Origin: Candidatus Lambdaproteobacteria bacterium
Lineage (GTDB): Bacteria; SAR324; JACQKK01
Length of the DNA: 35,258 nucleotides
Direction of reading: 5' to 3'
Assembly: GCA_016204605.1 (NCBI GenBank)
Contig: JACQKK010000076.1
Location: 1 to 35,258 of the forward strand
Each line of letters starts with the position of its first letter. Position 1 is the first letter of the stretch. The notes beneath the pieces were generated by a model. The model was given only the letters and a program-made list of their open reading frames with translations. It was not told where the DNA came from and searched no databases. Positions 1-8,582 of the stretch are shown here, one piece after another. A program made the position numbers and the translations under genes.

Positions 1-238
1 GATCGCCCGGATGGAGGCCGCCCAGATTGGTGCGCGCCAGGGTCTCTGGCGCGAGGCCGAAGGTGAGCCGCGGCCCGTCGATCGCGGTCACGGTGAGGCA
101 GGCCCCGTTCACGGCGATGCTCTGCCCGGGCGCCGTGCCGGAAGCGACGCAGGGGCCGCTCAGCACGAGCCGCCAGCCGCCCTCCTGTTCGCCCAGGGAC
201 TCGACGGCGCCGACTTCTTCGATGATCCCCGTGAACAT
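1..238 (-). CDS. ribE: Riboflavin synthase (alpha-type), 5' part only
   Basis: Riboflavin synthase condenses two 6,7-dimethyl-8-ribityllumazine molecules into riboflavin and the pyrimidine co-product, the last step of cytosolic riboflavin synthesis. Read on the minus strand from the ATG at 238, the protein begins MFTGIIEEVGAVESL, the hallmark N-terminus of this family. It continues through GQSIAVNGACLTVT, typical of the first of the two lumazine-binding barrel repeats, and a LAPETLARTNLG stretch. About 79 codons are present; the rest of the first repeat and all of the second lie beyond the left edge. The next gene on the same strand starts upstream at 1266 and ends 104 bases before this one, so co-transcription is possible. 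I see no FMN riboswitch between the two genes. Confidence 0.9.
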   Translation of the reverse strand, partial: MFTGIIEEVGAVESLGEQEGGWRLVLSGPCVASGTAPGQSIAVNGACLTVTAIDGPRLTFGLAPETLARTNLGGLHPGD

Positions 239-342
239 GGACCCCGGAGTTGTTGCCGAAACGGCGTCGCGGGCGGGGCCGGGGAGCGGATCGCCCGCCG
301 GGACGCCCGCCGCGATGCTTAACTGAGCGCCCCCCGAGCGGC

Positions 343-1266
343 TCAGCGCGCCGGCTTGGCGCGCAGGTTGTCGTCGTCGCGGCTGGTCTTCTCGCAGATC
401 AGCCCGTACACCGCGCTCGCGCCGGCCCGGTAGAGCAGCCCCGCCACATAGTTGAGCGTGGTGCCGGACTGGTAGATGTCGTCCACCAGCAGCACCTTGC
501 GCTGCCGGAACGCGTCGGGATCCACCTCCACCGACCCCCGAATGTTGCGCAGCTTGGCGGCGAGCGGGCGGTTCTTGGTGGCGGGCCGGTCGCGCACGGT
601 GCGGATCGCGTCGCTCAGGTCGAGCAGGCCGCGCGTCCCCGCGATGCGCCGCGCCAGGAAGGCCGGCAGGTGGTAGGGCCGCCCGCGCTTGGAGGGCGGG
701 GCCGCGGCCACCACGTCCGCGCCGTCGTAGCAGCGCATCTCCTCCAGAAACCGCAGGCCCCGCGCGACCAGCCCCTCGGCCGCCTCCAGCACGGCCGGCG
801 TGGCTACGTCGGTGAGGGGCTTGGCGCGAAAGCGCAGCCGGCCGGTTTCCGTACGGAACGCCTCGGGGTGCCCGAGCGCGCGGTCGTAGTCCAGCGCAAA
901 GCACAGGTCGAGGCAGTCGCGGATCGCCACGTAGCGGCCCACCGTCTCCAGCCAGTGCCGGGCCTCGGCCAGCCGGTGCGCGGCGGTCTGCCCGCCCTTC
1001 AGCGCCAGCACCCAGAGCCCCTTGCCGTTCTCGCGAAAGTGGGACTGGCGAAATCCGGCTTGGCGCGGGCCGCCCATCAGGCGGAAGGCCGGCTCCAGCG
1101 ACTCGCGGAAGGGGAGCACCAGGCGCAACGGGGCGCCCGGGCGGTCGCCGCCCTGGAGCGGATCGGCCCATTCCGTGGCGAGCTGCACGCGGCGCGGCCT
1201 CCAGCGCTGCATCGCCAGAATCTGTTCATCGGTGATGCGGGTTTTCGGATTGGCGCGCGCGGTCAT
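343..1266 (-). CDS. Phosphoribosyltransferase-domain protein with unrecognised N-terminal region
   Basis: A 307-residue protein. The C-terminal third is a type I phosphoribosyltransferase fold: residues 258-270 read VLLVDDIYQSGTT, the PRPP-binding loop (hydrophobic strand, two acidic residues, then a small-residue turn). It is preceded around 184-196 by VVAAAPPSKRGRP, which resembles the pyrophosphate-loop strand of ComF-like proteins. Residues 1-150 are rich in Arg and Trp and match nothing I recognise; the four-cysteine zinc module of ComF is absent. Cys118, Cys122, Cys179 and Cys291 are the only cysteines I see. The family suggests use or binding of PRPP or a nucleotide, but the substrate cannot be read from sequence. 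It lies upstream of ribE on the same strand. A DNA-uptake, nucleotide-salvage or defence-associated role would be speculation. Confidence 0.75.
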   Translation of the reverse strand: MTARANPKTRITDEQILAMQRWRPRRVQLATEWADPLQGGDRPGAPLRLVLPFRESLEPAFRLMGGPRQAGFRQSHFRENGKGLWVLALKGGQTAAHRLAEARHWLETVGRYVAIRDCLDLCFALDYDRALGHPEAFRTETGRLRFRAKPLTDVATPAVLEAAEGLVARGLRFLEEMRCYDGADVVAAAPPSKRGRPYHLPAFLARRIAGTRGLLDLSDAIRTVRDRPATKNRPLAAKLRNIRGSVEVDPDAFRQRKVLLVDDIYQSGTTLNYVAGLLYRAGASAVYGLICEKTSRDDDNLRAKPAR

Positions 1267-1377
1267 CTCCGGTCAACCGTTGGGGGTCAACCTCTCCACT
1301 CGCATCTTCCCCTTCCCGCGCCTCCGGAAGCAACTCTATTCCGCCCCTGCGCATCCGCGGGCGCCGGGTCTGATTCG

Positions 1378-1427
1378 GGATGGCAATGAATCCGGAGTAG
1401 CAATGAATTCGCAGTGGCAATGGCCCG
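1378..1427. repeat. Three imperfect 16-17 bp tandem units
   Basis: Three head-to-tail copies share the core GGCAATGAAT or a close variant: 1378-1393, 1394-1410 and 1411-1427. They sit in the 230-base divergent gap between the phosphoribosyltransferase gene (start 1266) and mutY. Each copy contains an ATG. None has a convincing ribosome-binding site, so I treat them as a short degenerate tandem repeat, not as starts. The rest of 1267-1497 shows no gene. Confidence 0.55.
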
Positions 1428-1497
1428 CGCGGCTGCTACGATCGCCCCAGGGCGGCCTGGGCGGCCGTCCGGCGATCCTCTCCATCCCCGGCGACCC

Positions 1498-2841
1498 ATG
1501 CGCGCGCTCCGACAAACCAAGAACGCCGATCAAGAGCCCCACCCTGTCACCCGCCACGGGCGGGTGACGCCCCTCCCCAAGACATGGGGAGGGGAAACCG
1601 AAGCCTCGGCAGAGGACCTGGTCGGGCGCTCCAAATCCGATTCCAGTTCCGCGAAGCCTCGCACGCGGGCGGCGGCAGCGCCTCCTCTCAGGGCCGCGTC
1701 CAGGGCGGGGTTTCAGGAGGCGTTGCTGCGCTGGTTCGCCGGAGCGCAGCGGGCGCTGCCCTGGCGCGAGGGCTACGATCCCTACGCGGTGTGGGTCTCG
1801 GAGATGATGCTCCAGCAGACGCAGGTCGATACCGTGCTGCCCTACTTCGCCCGCTGGATGGCGCGCTTCCCCACCATCGAGGCGGTGGCCGCCGCCCCGG
1901 AGGAGGACGTGCTCAAGCTGTGGGAGGGGCTCGGCTACTACGCCCGCGCCCGCAACCTGCACCGGGCGGCGCGCCAGGTGGTTTCCCTCCATGAGGGCCG
2001 CCTGCCGGCGGAGATCGCCGCCCTGCGCGCCCTGCCCGGCATCGGCCCGTATACGGCGGGGGCCATCGCCAGCATCGGCCACAACCTCCCCGAGCCTGCG
2101 GTCGATGGCAACGTGGGCCGCGTGCTCTCGCGCCTGTTCGCGCGCGCGGCCTCGCCGCGCGAGCCGCGCGGGCTGGCGGCGCTGCAAGCCCTCGCCCGGG
2201 CGCTGATCCCGGCCGGTCGCGCCCGCGCGTTCAACCAGGCGCTGATGGAGCTGGGGGCGCTGGTGTGTCGCGACCGCGCGCCCGGCTGCCTGCTCTGCCC
2301 GGTGCGCGCCCACTGCCGCGCCCACGCCCAGGGCGCCCCCGAGCGCTACCCGCCGCGCGTGGCCCGGCCCGCCCGCCCGCGGGTCGAGACGGCCCTCGTG
2401 GTCGCGCAGCGGGGCGGGCGGCTGCTGCTGCGGCGCCGCCCCGCGCGGGGGCTCTGGGGAGGGCTGTGGGAGTTCCCCTGGGTCGAGCTGGCGGCCGGGG
2501 AGCCCCCGGCAGGCGGTCTGGCGCGACTGCTGGCGACCCTCCCCCTCGGGGAGGCCGCCCGACCGTCGACGCTGGGGGCGGCCGCGGTGCTGGGGACGGT
2601 CGCCCACGGGCTGACCCACCGCGAGCTGCGCTTCCACGCCTTCGCGCTGGAGCTTCGCGACGGCATCCCGGCGCCACCGGCCGACGCGGATGCGGATGGA
2701 GCGGGCGCCGAGGCGCGCTGGGTCACCCGTCCCGGGCTGGCCGCGCTCCCCCTGGGCCGCCCCATGCACAAGGTGCTGGCGCTGGCCGATCGGCATGTTT
2801 CGCGCCCCCCGGGCTTGCGCGCGGGCGCGGCCTCCGATTAA
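1498..2841 (+). CDS. mutY: A/G-specific adenine DNA glycosylase MutY
   Basis: MutY removes adenine mispaired with 8-oxoguanine. From the ATG at 1498 the protein has 447 residues. The helix-hairpin-helix glycosylase domain starts near residue 72. The catalytic glutamate is Glu102 in SEMMLQQTQV, and the catalytic aspartate is Asp203 in VDGNVGRVLSR. The 4Fe-4S cluster ligands are Cys257, Cys264, Cys267 and Cys273, in the C-X6-C-X2-C-X5-C spacing. A C-terminal Nudix-like 8-oxoG recognition domain with a LWGGLWEFPW stretch follows from about 295. The start is uncertain. The family normally begins close to the catalytic domain, but the first 70 residues here include two palindromes of the repeat family described at 1546-1594. 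The only ATG, GTG or TTG choices before the domain are GTG 1414, ATG 1420, ATG 1498 and GTG 1564. None has a good ribosome-binding site. An unusual CTG at 1618 is also possible. Confidence 0.93.
   Translation: MRALRQTKNADQEPHPVTRHGRVTPLPKTWGGETEASAEDLVGRSKSDSSSAKPRTRAAAAPPLRAASRAGFQEALLRWFAGAQRALPWREGYDPYAVWVSEMMLQQTQVDTVLPYFARWMARFPTIEAVAAAPEEDVLKLWEGLGYYARARNLHRAARQVVSLHEGRLPAEIAALRALPGIGPYTAGAIASIGHNLPEPAVDGNVGRVLSRLFARAASPREPRGLAALQALARALIPAGRARAFNQALMELGALVCRDRAPGCLLCPVRAHCRAHAQGAPERYPPRVARPARPRVETALVVAQRGGRLLLRRRPARGLWGGLWEFPWVELAAGEPPAGGLARLLATLPLGEAARPSTLGAAAVLGTVAHGLTHRELRFHAFALELRDGIPAPPADADADGAGAEARWVTRPGLAALPLGRPMHKVLALADRHVSRPPGLRAGAASD
1546..1594. repeat. GC-rich double palindrome, copy A of interspersed repeat
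   Basis: Two adjacent inverted repeats. The first is a 10-bp stem at 1546-1555 and 1559-1568 around the loop ACG. The second is a 9-bp stem, CCCCTCCCC at 1570-1578 and GGGGAGGGG at 1586-1594, around a 7-base loop. The arrangement (TCACCC arm, then a CCCCTC..GAGGGG hairpin) matches copies at 8583, 10188 and 25568. Those lie between genes, whereas this one lies inside the apparent mutY reading frame. Confidence 0.7.
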
Positions 2842-2925
2842 ATGCCGCTCAGCGCTTCGCCGAAGCGGGCGGGGCCAGTCCGGCATCTGAACCCGGCGGT
2901 TTCCGGCACCTCACCTTGCGGGCCA

Positions 2926-4062
2926 ATGACCCAGACCATCGGCATCCTGTGCGGCGGGCGGAGCGGCGAGCACGAGGTTTCGCTGCAATCGGCGCTGAGC
3001 ATCCACGGGGCGCTGGATCGCTCGCGCTATGCACCGCTGCTGGTGGCGATCGACAAGGCGGGCCGCTGGCGCTGCGGCTCGCCCGAGGCGCTCGTGCTGG
3101 ACCCGCAGGATCCCGCCCGCATCCGGCTCGCGCCCGAGACCCCGGAGGCGGGGCAGGTGGTGCCCCTGAGCGAAGGGGGCCGGCTGCTGCTGCTGGACCG
3201 GCCGGCCTACGCCGAACGGGCGCGGCTGGACGCGGTGTTCCCGATCATCCACGGCACCGATGGCGAGGACGGCGCCCTGCAGGGGCTGCTGCGCATGCTC
3301 GATGTGCCGTTCGTCGGCTGCGACGTGCTGGGCTCCGCCATCGGCATGGACAAGGACGTGGCCAAGCGCCTGCTGGCGCAGGCCGGTCTGGCCTGCGCGC
3401 CCTGGCAGACGCTGCGCGCGCCGGAGCTGGCCGCGCCCGAGGCGGCCGGGCGCTGGTTCGATCGCCTGCGGGAGCGCTTCGGGCTGCCCCTGTTCATCAA
3501 GCCGGCGCGCCTCGGCTCCTCGGTGGGGGTGAGCCGGGTGGAAGCGCCCCAGGCGTTCGTGCGCGCGGTCGCGGAGGCCCTGCGCTACGACGAGAAGGTG
3601 CTCGTCGAGCAGGCTGTCCCCGGCCGCGAGGTCGAGTGCTCGGTGCTGGGGAGCTTCTACGGCAAGGAAGCGCCCCGGGCCTCGCTGCCCGGCGAGGTGC
3701 GGCCCGTCAGCGACTTCTACACCTACCGCGCCAAGTACCTCGATGCCGAGGCCGCCGAGCTGGTCGTCCCGGTGCGACTGGGAGACGAGCTGGAGCGGCG
3801 GGTGCAGGCCCTCGCCGTGCGCGTGTTCGACGTGCTCGAATGCGAGGGCATGGCGCGCGTCGACCTCTTCCTCAAGCAGGACGGCGCACTGGTCGTGAAC
3901 GAGGCCAACACGCTGCCCGGCTTCACCGCGATCAGCATGTACCCCAAGCTGTGGGCGGCCTCCGGGCTGCCCTACCCGGCCCTGCTCACCCGCCTGATCG
4001 AGCTGGCCTTCGAGCGCCAGCGGCGCCGCGCCGCCCTCCAGCGCGAGTACGAGCGGGGGTAA
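2926..4062 (+). CDS. ddl: D-alanine--D-alanine ligase
   Basis: Joins two D-alanines with ATP to make the dipeptide that ends the peptidoglycan stem peptide. The 378-residue ATP-grasp protein opens with IGILCGGRSGEHEVSL, the family signature. It carries PIIHGTDGEDGALQG, the ATP-binding segment LFIKPARLGSSVGVSRV, YTYRAKYLD (with the Tyr typical of D-Ala-D-Ala rather than D-Ala-D-lactate enzymes), and the metal-binding NEANTLPGFT near the end. The frame is open back to an ATG at 2842 that touches the mutY stop, but family alignment puts the start at ATG 2926. No strong Shine-Dalgarno sequence precedes it. It follows mutY by 84 bases and faces the D-aminoacylase gene tail to tail. Confidence 0.95.
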   Translation: MTQTIGILCGGRSGEHEVSLQSALSIHGALDRSRYAPLLVAIDKAGRWRCGSPEALVLDPQDPARIRLAPETPEAGQVVPLSEGGRLLLLDRPAYAERARLDAVFPIIHGTDGEDGALQGLLRMLDVPFVGCDVLGSAIGMDKDVAKRLLAQAGLACAPWQTLRAPELAAPEAAGRWFDRLRERFGLPLFIKPARLGSSVGVSRVEAPQAFVRAVAEALRYDEKVLVEQAVPGREVECSVLGSFYGKEAPRASLPGEVRPVSDFYTYRAKYLDAEAAELVVPVRLGDELERRVQALAVRVFDVLECEGMARVDLFLKQDGALVVNEANTLPGFTAISMYPKLWAASGLPYPALLTRLIELAFERQRRRAALQREYERG

Positions 4063-4156
4063 TTCCAGTTCCAATTCAAGAGCTCAAACCAGGACGAGCG
4101 TCAGGGGCGCTGCCCCCGACACCCCCGCTGGGGCCGAGGGCGCCAGGCCCCAATAG

Positions 4157-4188
4157 GCGCCTGCGGCGCGCTTGCGCGCCACAGGCGC
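4157..4188. terminator. Strong hairpin between convergent genes, possible terminator
   Basis: A 7-bp outer stem (4157-4163 with 4182-4188), a single C-A mismatch, and a 6-bp inner stem (4165-4170 with 4175-4180) close a CTTG loop. It lies 95 bases past the ddl stop and about 95 bases past the deacylase stop on the other strand. There is no T-run on either strand, so intrinsic termination is only plausible. A smaller hairpin with the same TAGGCGCCT entry occurs at 16622-16641. Confidence 0.4.
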
Positions 4189-4237
4189 ATTCAGGAGGTG
4201 CAGCGAGCCATGCTCCTCCGCAAAATTCTCGCGATTT

Positions 4238-4285
4238 CGGATTGGGATTGCGAAGGAACAACGGATCGGGATTGCGTAGGAACTA
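4238..4285. repeat. 24-bp tandem duplication at the deacylase 3' end
   Basis: Units 4238-4261 and 4262-4285 match at 21 of 24 positions; the differences are T/C, A/T and A/T. On the minus strand the second unit ends in the TAG stop codon of the deacylase (4283-4285), while the first unit lies just past that stop. The duplication therefore copied the end of the gene or its immediate downstream sequence. Confidence 0.75.
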
Positions 4286-5878
4286 CATCGCGCGCCGCTT
4301 CCGCAACACCGTGCCCGGCGTTGCGCCCGTGTGGCGGCCCTGGCGCACCACCTCGACGCCGTTGACGACCACCGTCTCGATGCCGAGGGGGGGCAGCCGG
4401 GGCTCGGCGTAGGTGGCGCGGTCGAGCACGGTGGCGGGGTCGAACACCACCAGGTCGGCCGCGTGGCCCGGCGCGATGCGGCCCCGGTCGCCGAGGCCGA
4501 GGATGGCCGCGGGCAGGCCGGTCATCTTGCGCACCGCCTCGGGCAGGTCCAGCTCGCCCGCCTCGCGGCCGTAGTGGCCGAGCACCCGCGCGAAGGTGCC
4601 GCAGTGGCGCGGGTGGGGCTTCGAGGCGGTGGAGCCGCCCGGCACGTCGAGGCAGATGCCGTCGGAGCCGATGGCGATGGCGGGATGGCGCAGGATGCGC
4701 CGCAGGTCGTCCTCCCCGATGCTGAAGAACACGCCGAGCGTCCTGGCCCGGTCGGCCTCGATCAGCTCCAGCAGCAGATCCACCGGCTCGCGCCCTAGCC
4801 GCCCGCCGAGCGCGGCCAGGGTCTGCCCGCACCAGTCGGGGCGGGAGGGCGAATCGGAGACCATCGCGTCCTCCCAGCGCGTGGCGCGCAGCGCGCCGGC
4901 GGCGAACCCCTCCAGCAGCTCGTGCCGGATGCGTGCGCGCGTCGTGGCATCGGTCAGCCGCCCGACCAGCGCCGGCACGCCGCCCTCGTGCACCCAGGCG
5001 GGCAGCAGCGTCTTGAGCCCCGTGCTCGACGCCTCGTAGGGGTACTGGTCGGCGTGCAGCGCGATCCCCGAGCTGCGGGCCTCGTCGAGCAGCGCCAGGG
5101 CGCGGCCGGCGCCGCCCCAGTTGGGGCGGTTCAGCACCTTGAGGTGGGCGATCTGCACGGGCGCGCCGGAGCGCCGGCCGATCTCGATCGCCTCCCGCAT
5201 GGAGCCGAGCAGCCCCGCCGCCTCGTCGCGCTGGTGGGTGAAGTAGCCGCCGCCGTGGCGCGCGGCGACGCCGGCCAGCGCCACCAGCTCGTCGGTGCGG
5301 GCGTAGCAGGAGGGCGCGTAGATCAGCCCGGTCGAGAAGCCGAAGGCCCCCGCGCCCATCGCCTCCGCGACGAGCGCCTCCATCCGCGCGAGCTCGGCCG
5401 GCTGCGGAGGGCGGTCGTCCATCCCCATGGCCGCGCAGCGCACGGGGACGTGGCCCACCAGCGGCACCAGGTTGACGGCGAGCGGCGGCAGCGCCGCCAG
5501 GAACTCCGCGAAGGTGCGCCAGGAGTAGGCGAGCCCCGTATCGAGGAAGGCCACCACCTCGCGCAGCAGCGGCAGGCGCTCGGGCGCCACCGGCGCGGGC
5601 GAGAAGCCGCAGTTGCCGGTGACCTCCGTGGTCACCCCCTGGAGCGTCTTGCCCGGCGCGGCGGGGTTGAGCGGCAGGTTGAAGTCGTCGTGGCTGTGGA
5701 TATCGATGAACCCCGGCGCCACGGCCCGCCCCCCGGCCTCGATCACGCCCTGCGCCGCCTGGCCCGCCAGATCACCGATGGCGACGATGCGCCCCTCGCG
5801 CAGGCCCAGGTCGGCCCGGTATGCGGGGGCACCGGTGCCATCGAGCACCTCGCCTCCCCGCACGATGCAGTCGAACAT
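4283..5878 (-). CDS. N-acyl-D-amino-acid deacylase (D-aminoacylase family)
   Basis: A 531-residue amidohydrolase-superfamily enzyme predicted to hydrolyse N-acyl-D-amino acids to the free D-amino acid and a carboxylate. The N-terminus (MFDCIVRGGEVLDGTGAP) and C-terminus (GHAADLVVFDPATV) form the small beta-sandwich typical of D-aminoacylase and dihydroorotase-like enzymes. Metal-site candidates follow the family pattern: His61 and His63 in DIHSHDDF, Cys90 in TGNCGFSP, His215 in YFTHQRDE, His245 in QIAHLKV and Asp406 in IGSDGICLD. A GGAGG-like site precedes ATG 5878 (GGGGAGGGTCC). The gene stands alone on this strand, about 100 bases before the end of the aroE coding region. The exact acyl group and D-amino acid are not predictable; a dipeptidase-like role in D-amino-acid recycling is an alternative. 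Confidence 0.88.
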   Translation of the reverse strand: MFDCIVRGGEVLDGTGAPAYRADLGLREGRIVAIGDLAGQAAQGVIEAGGRAVAPGFIDIHSHDDFNLPLNPAAPGKTLQGVTTEVTGNCGFSPAPVAPERLPLLREVVAFLDTGLAYSWRTFAEFLAALPPLAVNLVPLVGHVPVRCAAMGMDDRPPQPAELARMEALVAEAMGAGAFGFSTGLIYAPSCYARTDELVALAGVAARHGGGYFTHQRDEAAGLLGSMREAIEIGRRSGAPVQIAHLKVLNRPNWGGAGRALALLDEARSSGIALHADQYPYEASSTGLKTLLPAWVHEGGVPALVGRLTDATTRARIRHELLEGFAAGALRATRWEDAMVSDSPSRPDWCGQTLAALGGRLGREPVDLLLELIEADRARTLGVFFSIGEDDLRRILRHPAIAIGSDGICLDVPGGSTASKPHPRHCGTFARVLGHYGREAGELDLPEAVRKMTGLPAAILGLGDRGRIAPGHAADLVVFDPATVLDRATYAEPRLPPLGIETVVVNGVEVVRQGRHTGATPGTVLRKRRAM

Positions 5879-5977
5879 GGACCCTCCCCACGTGGAATGG
5901 GAGCACTATGCCACGCGCTGCCGCCGGGGCCAACCGCGCCGGCGCGCGCCGGCGGGGGTGAGATTGCGGAAATCGAA

Positions 5978-6841
5978 TTACGGCGCGGGAAGCGCGGCGC
6001 GCATGGCCTCCAGCGGCGGCTCGCGGTCGGTCCAGAAGCGGAAGGCGGCCCCGCCCTGATAGAGCAGCATGCCGAGGCCGTTGGCGCGCGGCAGGCCGAG
6101 GCTGCGCGCCTGGGCCAGCAGCGGCGTCTCGATGGGGTTGTACACGATATCGACCACCGCCTCCCGCACGCCCACCCGGGCGAGGTCGACGAGGCTCCGA
6201 CCCGCCCCCGTGGGGCTGGAGGCCATCCCGAGCGTGGTCGAGTTGACGACAAGGTCGGGCGCCAGGCCGGCCGCCGCCTCGGGCGAGAGCGCCTCGACGG
6301 CGGCGGCGGGATAGCGCGTGCGGGCGTCGGCCACCAGCGTTGCTGCGCGCTCCGCCGTGCGGTTGGCGATCGAGAGCCGGGCCACGCCGGCGTTGAGCAG
6401 GCAGAAGGCGATGGCGCGCGCGGAGCCTCCCGCGCCCAGCAGCAGCACGTGCTTGCGTTGCGAGGCCCAGCCCAGGTCGCGCCGCAGGGAGAGCAGGAAG
6501 CCCTCGCCGTCGGTGTTGGTGCCGATGAGCCGGGCGCCCTCCCGGCGCACGGTGTTCACCGCGCCCAGGGCCTGGGCATCGGGGAGGATGCGGTCCAGCA
6601 GCGGGAGGATCGCCTGCTTGTGGGGCACGGTGACGTTGAACCCCTCCACGCCCAGGGCCGCCAGGCCGCGCACCGCCGCCGCCAGCCGATCGGCCGCCAC
6701 CGGAAACGGCACGTACACCGCATCGATGCCGAGGGCGCGGAAGGCCGCGTTCTGCATGGCGGGGGAGAGGCTGGCCTGCACCGGGTCGCCGATGATGCCG
6801 TAGAGGCGGGTGGCGCCGGAAATGGCGGGCGGCTCCCTCAC
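5978..6841 (-). CDS. aroE: Shikimate dehydrogenase
   Basis: NADPH-dependent reduction of 3-dehydroshikimate to shikimate in aromatic amino acid synthesis. The 287-residue protein shows the substrate-binding SLSP (Ser24, Ser26), the catalytic lysine Lys75 in NVTVPHKQA, Asn96 in AVNT, and Asp111 in GTNTDGEGF. The glycine-rich dinucleotide loop GAGGSARAI lies near residue 136, followed by NRT, where NADP-specific enzymes have a basic patch. The start is GTG, and its first bases overlap the TGA stop of the upstream ptsH-like gene as GTGA, which points to translational coupling. Length and motif order are normal for the family. Confidence 0.95.
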   Translation of the reverse strand: MREPPAISGATRLYGIIGDPVQASLSPAMQNAAFRALGIDAVYVPFPVAADRLAAAVRGLAALGVEGFNVTVPHKQAILPLLDRILPDAQALGAVNTVRREGARLIGTNTDGEGFLLSLRRDLGWASQRKHVLLLGAGGSARAIAFCLLNAGVARLSIANRTAERAATLVADARTRYPAAAVEALSPEAAAGLAPDLVVNSTTLGMASSPTGAGRSLVDLARVGVREAVVDIVYNPIETPLLAQARSLGLPRANGLGMLLYQGGAAFRFWTDREPPLEAMRAALPAP

Positions 6842-7107
6842 TCCCCCTCTCCGAACTTGTCGTTGATGAGTCGCAGGATCTCGTCGACGGCGATCTCCTC
6901 GTCGGAGCCCTCGCCGGTGACGGTGAGCGCCGTGCCCTTGGTGCCGGCCAGCATCAGCACTTCCATGATGCTCTTCGCATCGGCCTCTTCGGCGTCCTTG
7001 CCCAGCCGGAGCGCCGAGGAGAACTGGTTCGCGGTCTGCACCAGCTTGGCCGCCGCCCGGGCATGCAGCCCGAGCCTGTTCTGGATGGTGATCTGAGCCG
7101 ATTTCAT
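6838..7107 (-). CDS. HPr/NPr-type phosphocarrier protein
   Basis: An 89-residue phosphocarrier that would accept phosphate from enzyme I (or its nitrogen-branch paralogue) on a histidine and pass it to EIIA-type partners. The active-site segment is NRLGLHARAAAKLV with His15. The regulatory-site segment DAKSIMEVLML places Ser46 where HPr kinase acts in organisms that have it. The residue after HAR is Ala, not the Pro of classical HPr; this resembles NPr (PtsO) and many proteobacterial HPr proteins that serve regulation more than sugar uptake. No ptsI, ptsN, hprK or rapZ gene is in the window. The gene overlaps aroE by 4 bases, an unusual pairing. Confidence 0.9.
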   Translation of the reverse strand: MKSAQITIQNRLGLHARAAAKLVQTANQFSSALRLGKDAEEADAKSIMEVLMLAGTKGTALTVTGEGSDEEIAVDEILRLINDKFGEGE

Positions 7108-7249
7108 GGGGTCGGTCGCTGGCGGATGGCCGCGGCGCAGCGCCGCGCCGGGGGCGCCCCGGGCGGCGGCGGAGTGGGGGTGCGGGTGGCTGCGCGCCGG
7201 CGGCGGACGCGCCGCCCCGGCGCCGGCGCAGGGTGGAAGGGACGCGGAT

Positions 7250-8410
<1,161 letters not shown>

Positions 8411-8433
8411 GCCAGTCCTTTCCGAGTGACTGC

Positions 8434-8517
8434 GGATGAAGCGGCCCGAGAGCGCAGGGCTGCCGCGCGGCTCGCCGGCACCCGTTCATCCAGGGATAAG
8501 GCCGGGCGGTAGCCCGG
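8434..8517 (-). promoter_or_regulatory. Structured leader upstream of metK (candidate regulatory RNA)
   Basis: In the roughly 105 bases before metK a compact RNA fold can be drawn. A perfect GC hairpin (stem 8502-8507 with 8512-8517, 4-base loop) is followed by a 7-bp closing stem (8434-8440 with 8485-8491). The closing stem encloses GC-rich inner pairs such as 8441-8445 with 8462-8466. It ends 13 bases short of the ribosome-binding site. I do not recognise any known SAM or SAH riboswitch class in it. The location before metK makes SAM-linked control a reasonable but unproven idea; high GC content alone can produce such pairings. Confidence 0.35.
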
Positions 8518-8582
8518 TTCGCGTCAGACCGCTCAGCTTATGCCATTTCTCCGTCGTTTTCACGGGAATTGTGATGCCGCGA

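Noticed and set aside
11..326. Two plus-strand frames at the left edge
   Set aside because: They are shadows of the minus-strand riboflavin synthase gene, whose MFTGIIEEVG start is unmistakable.
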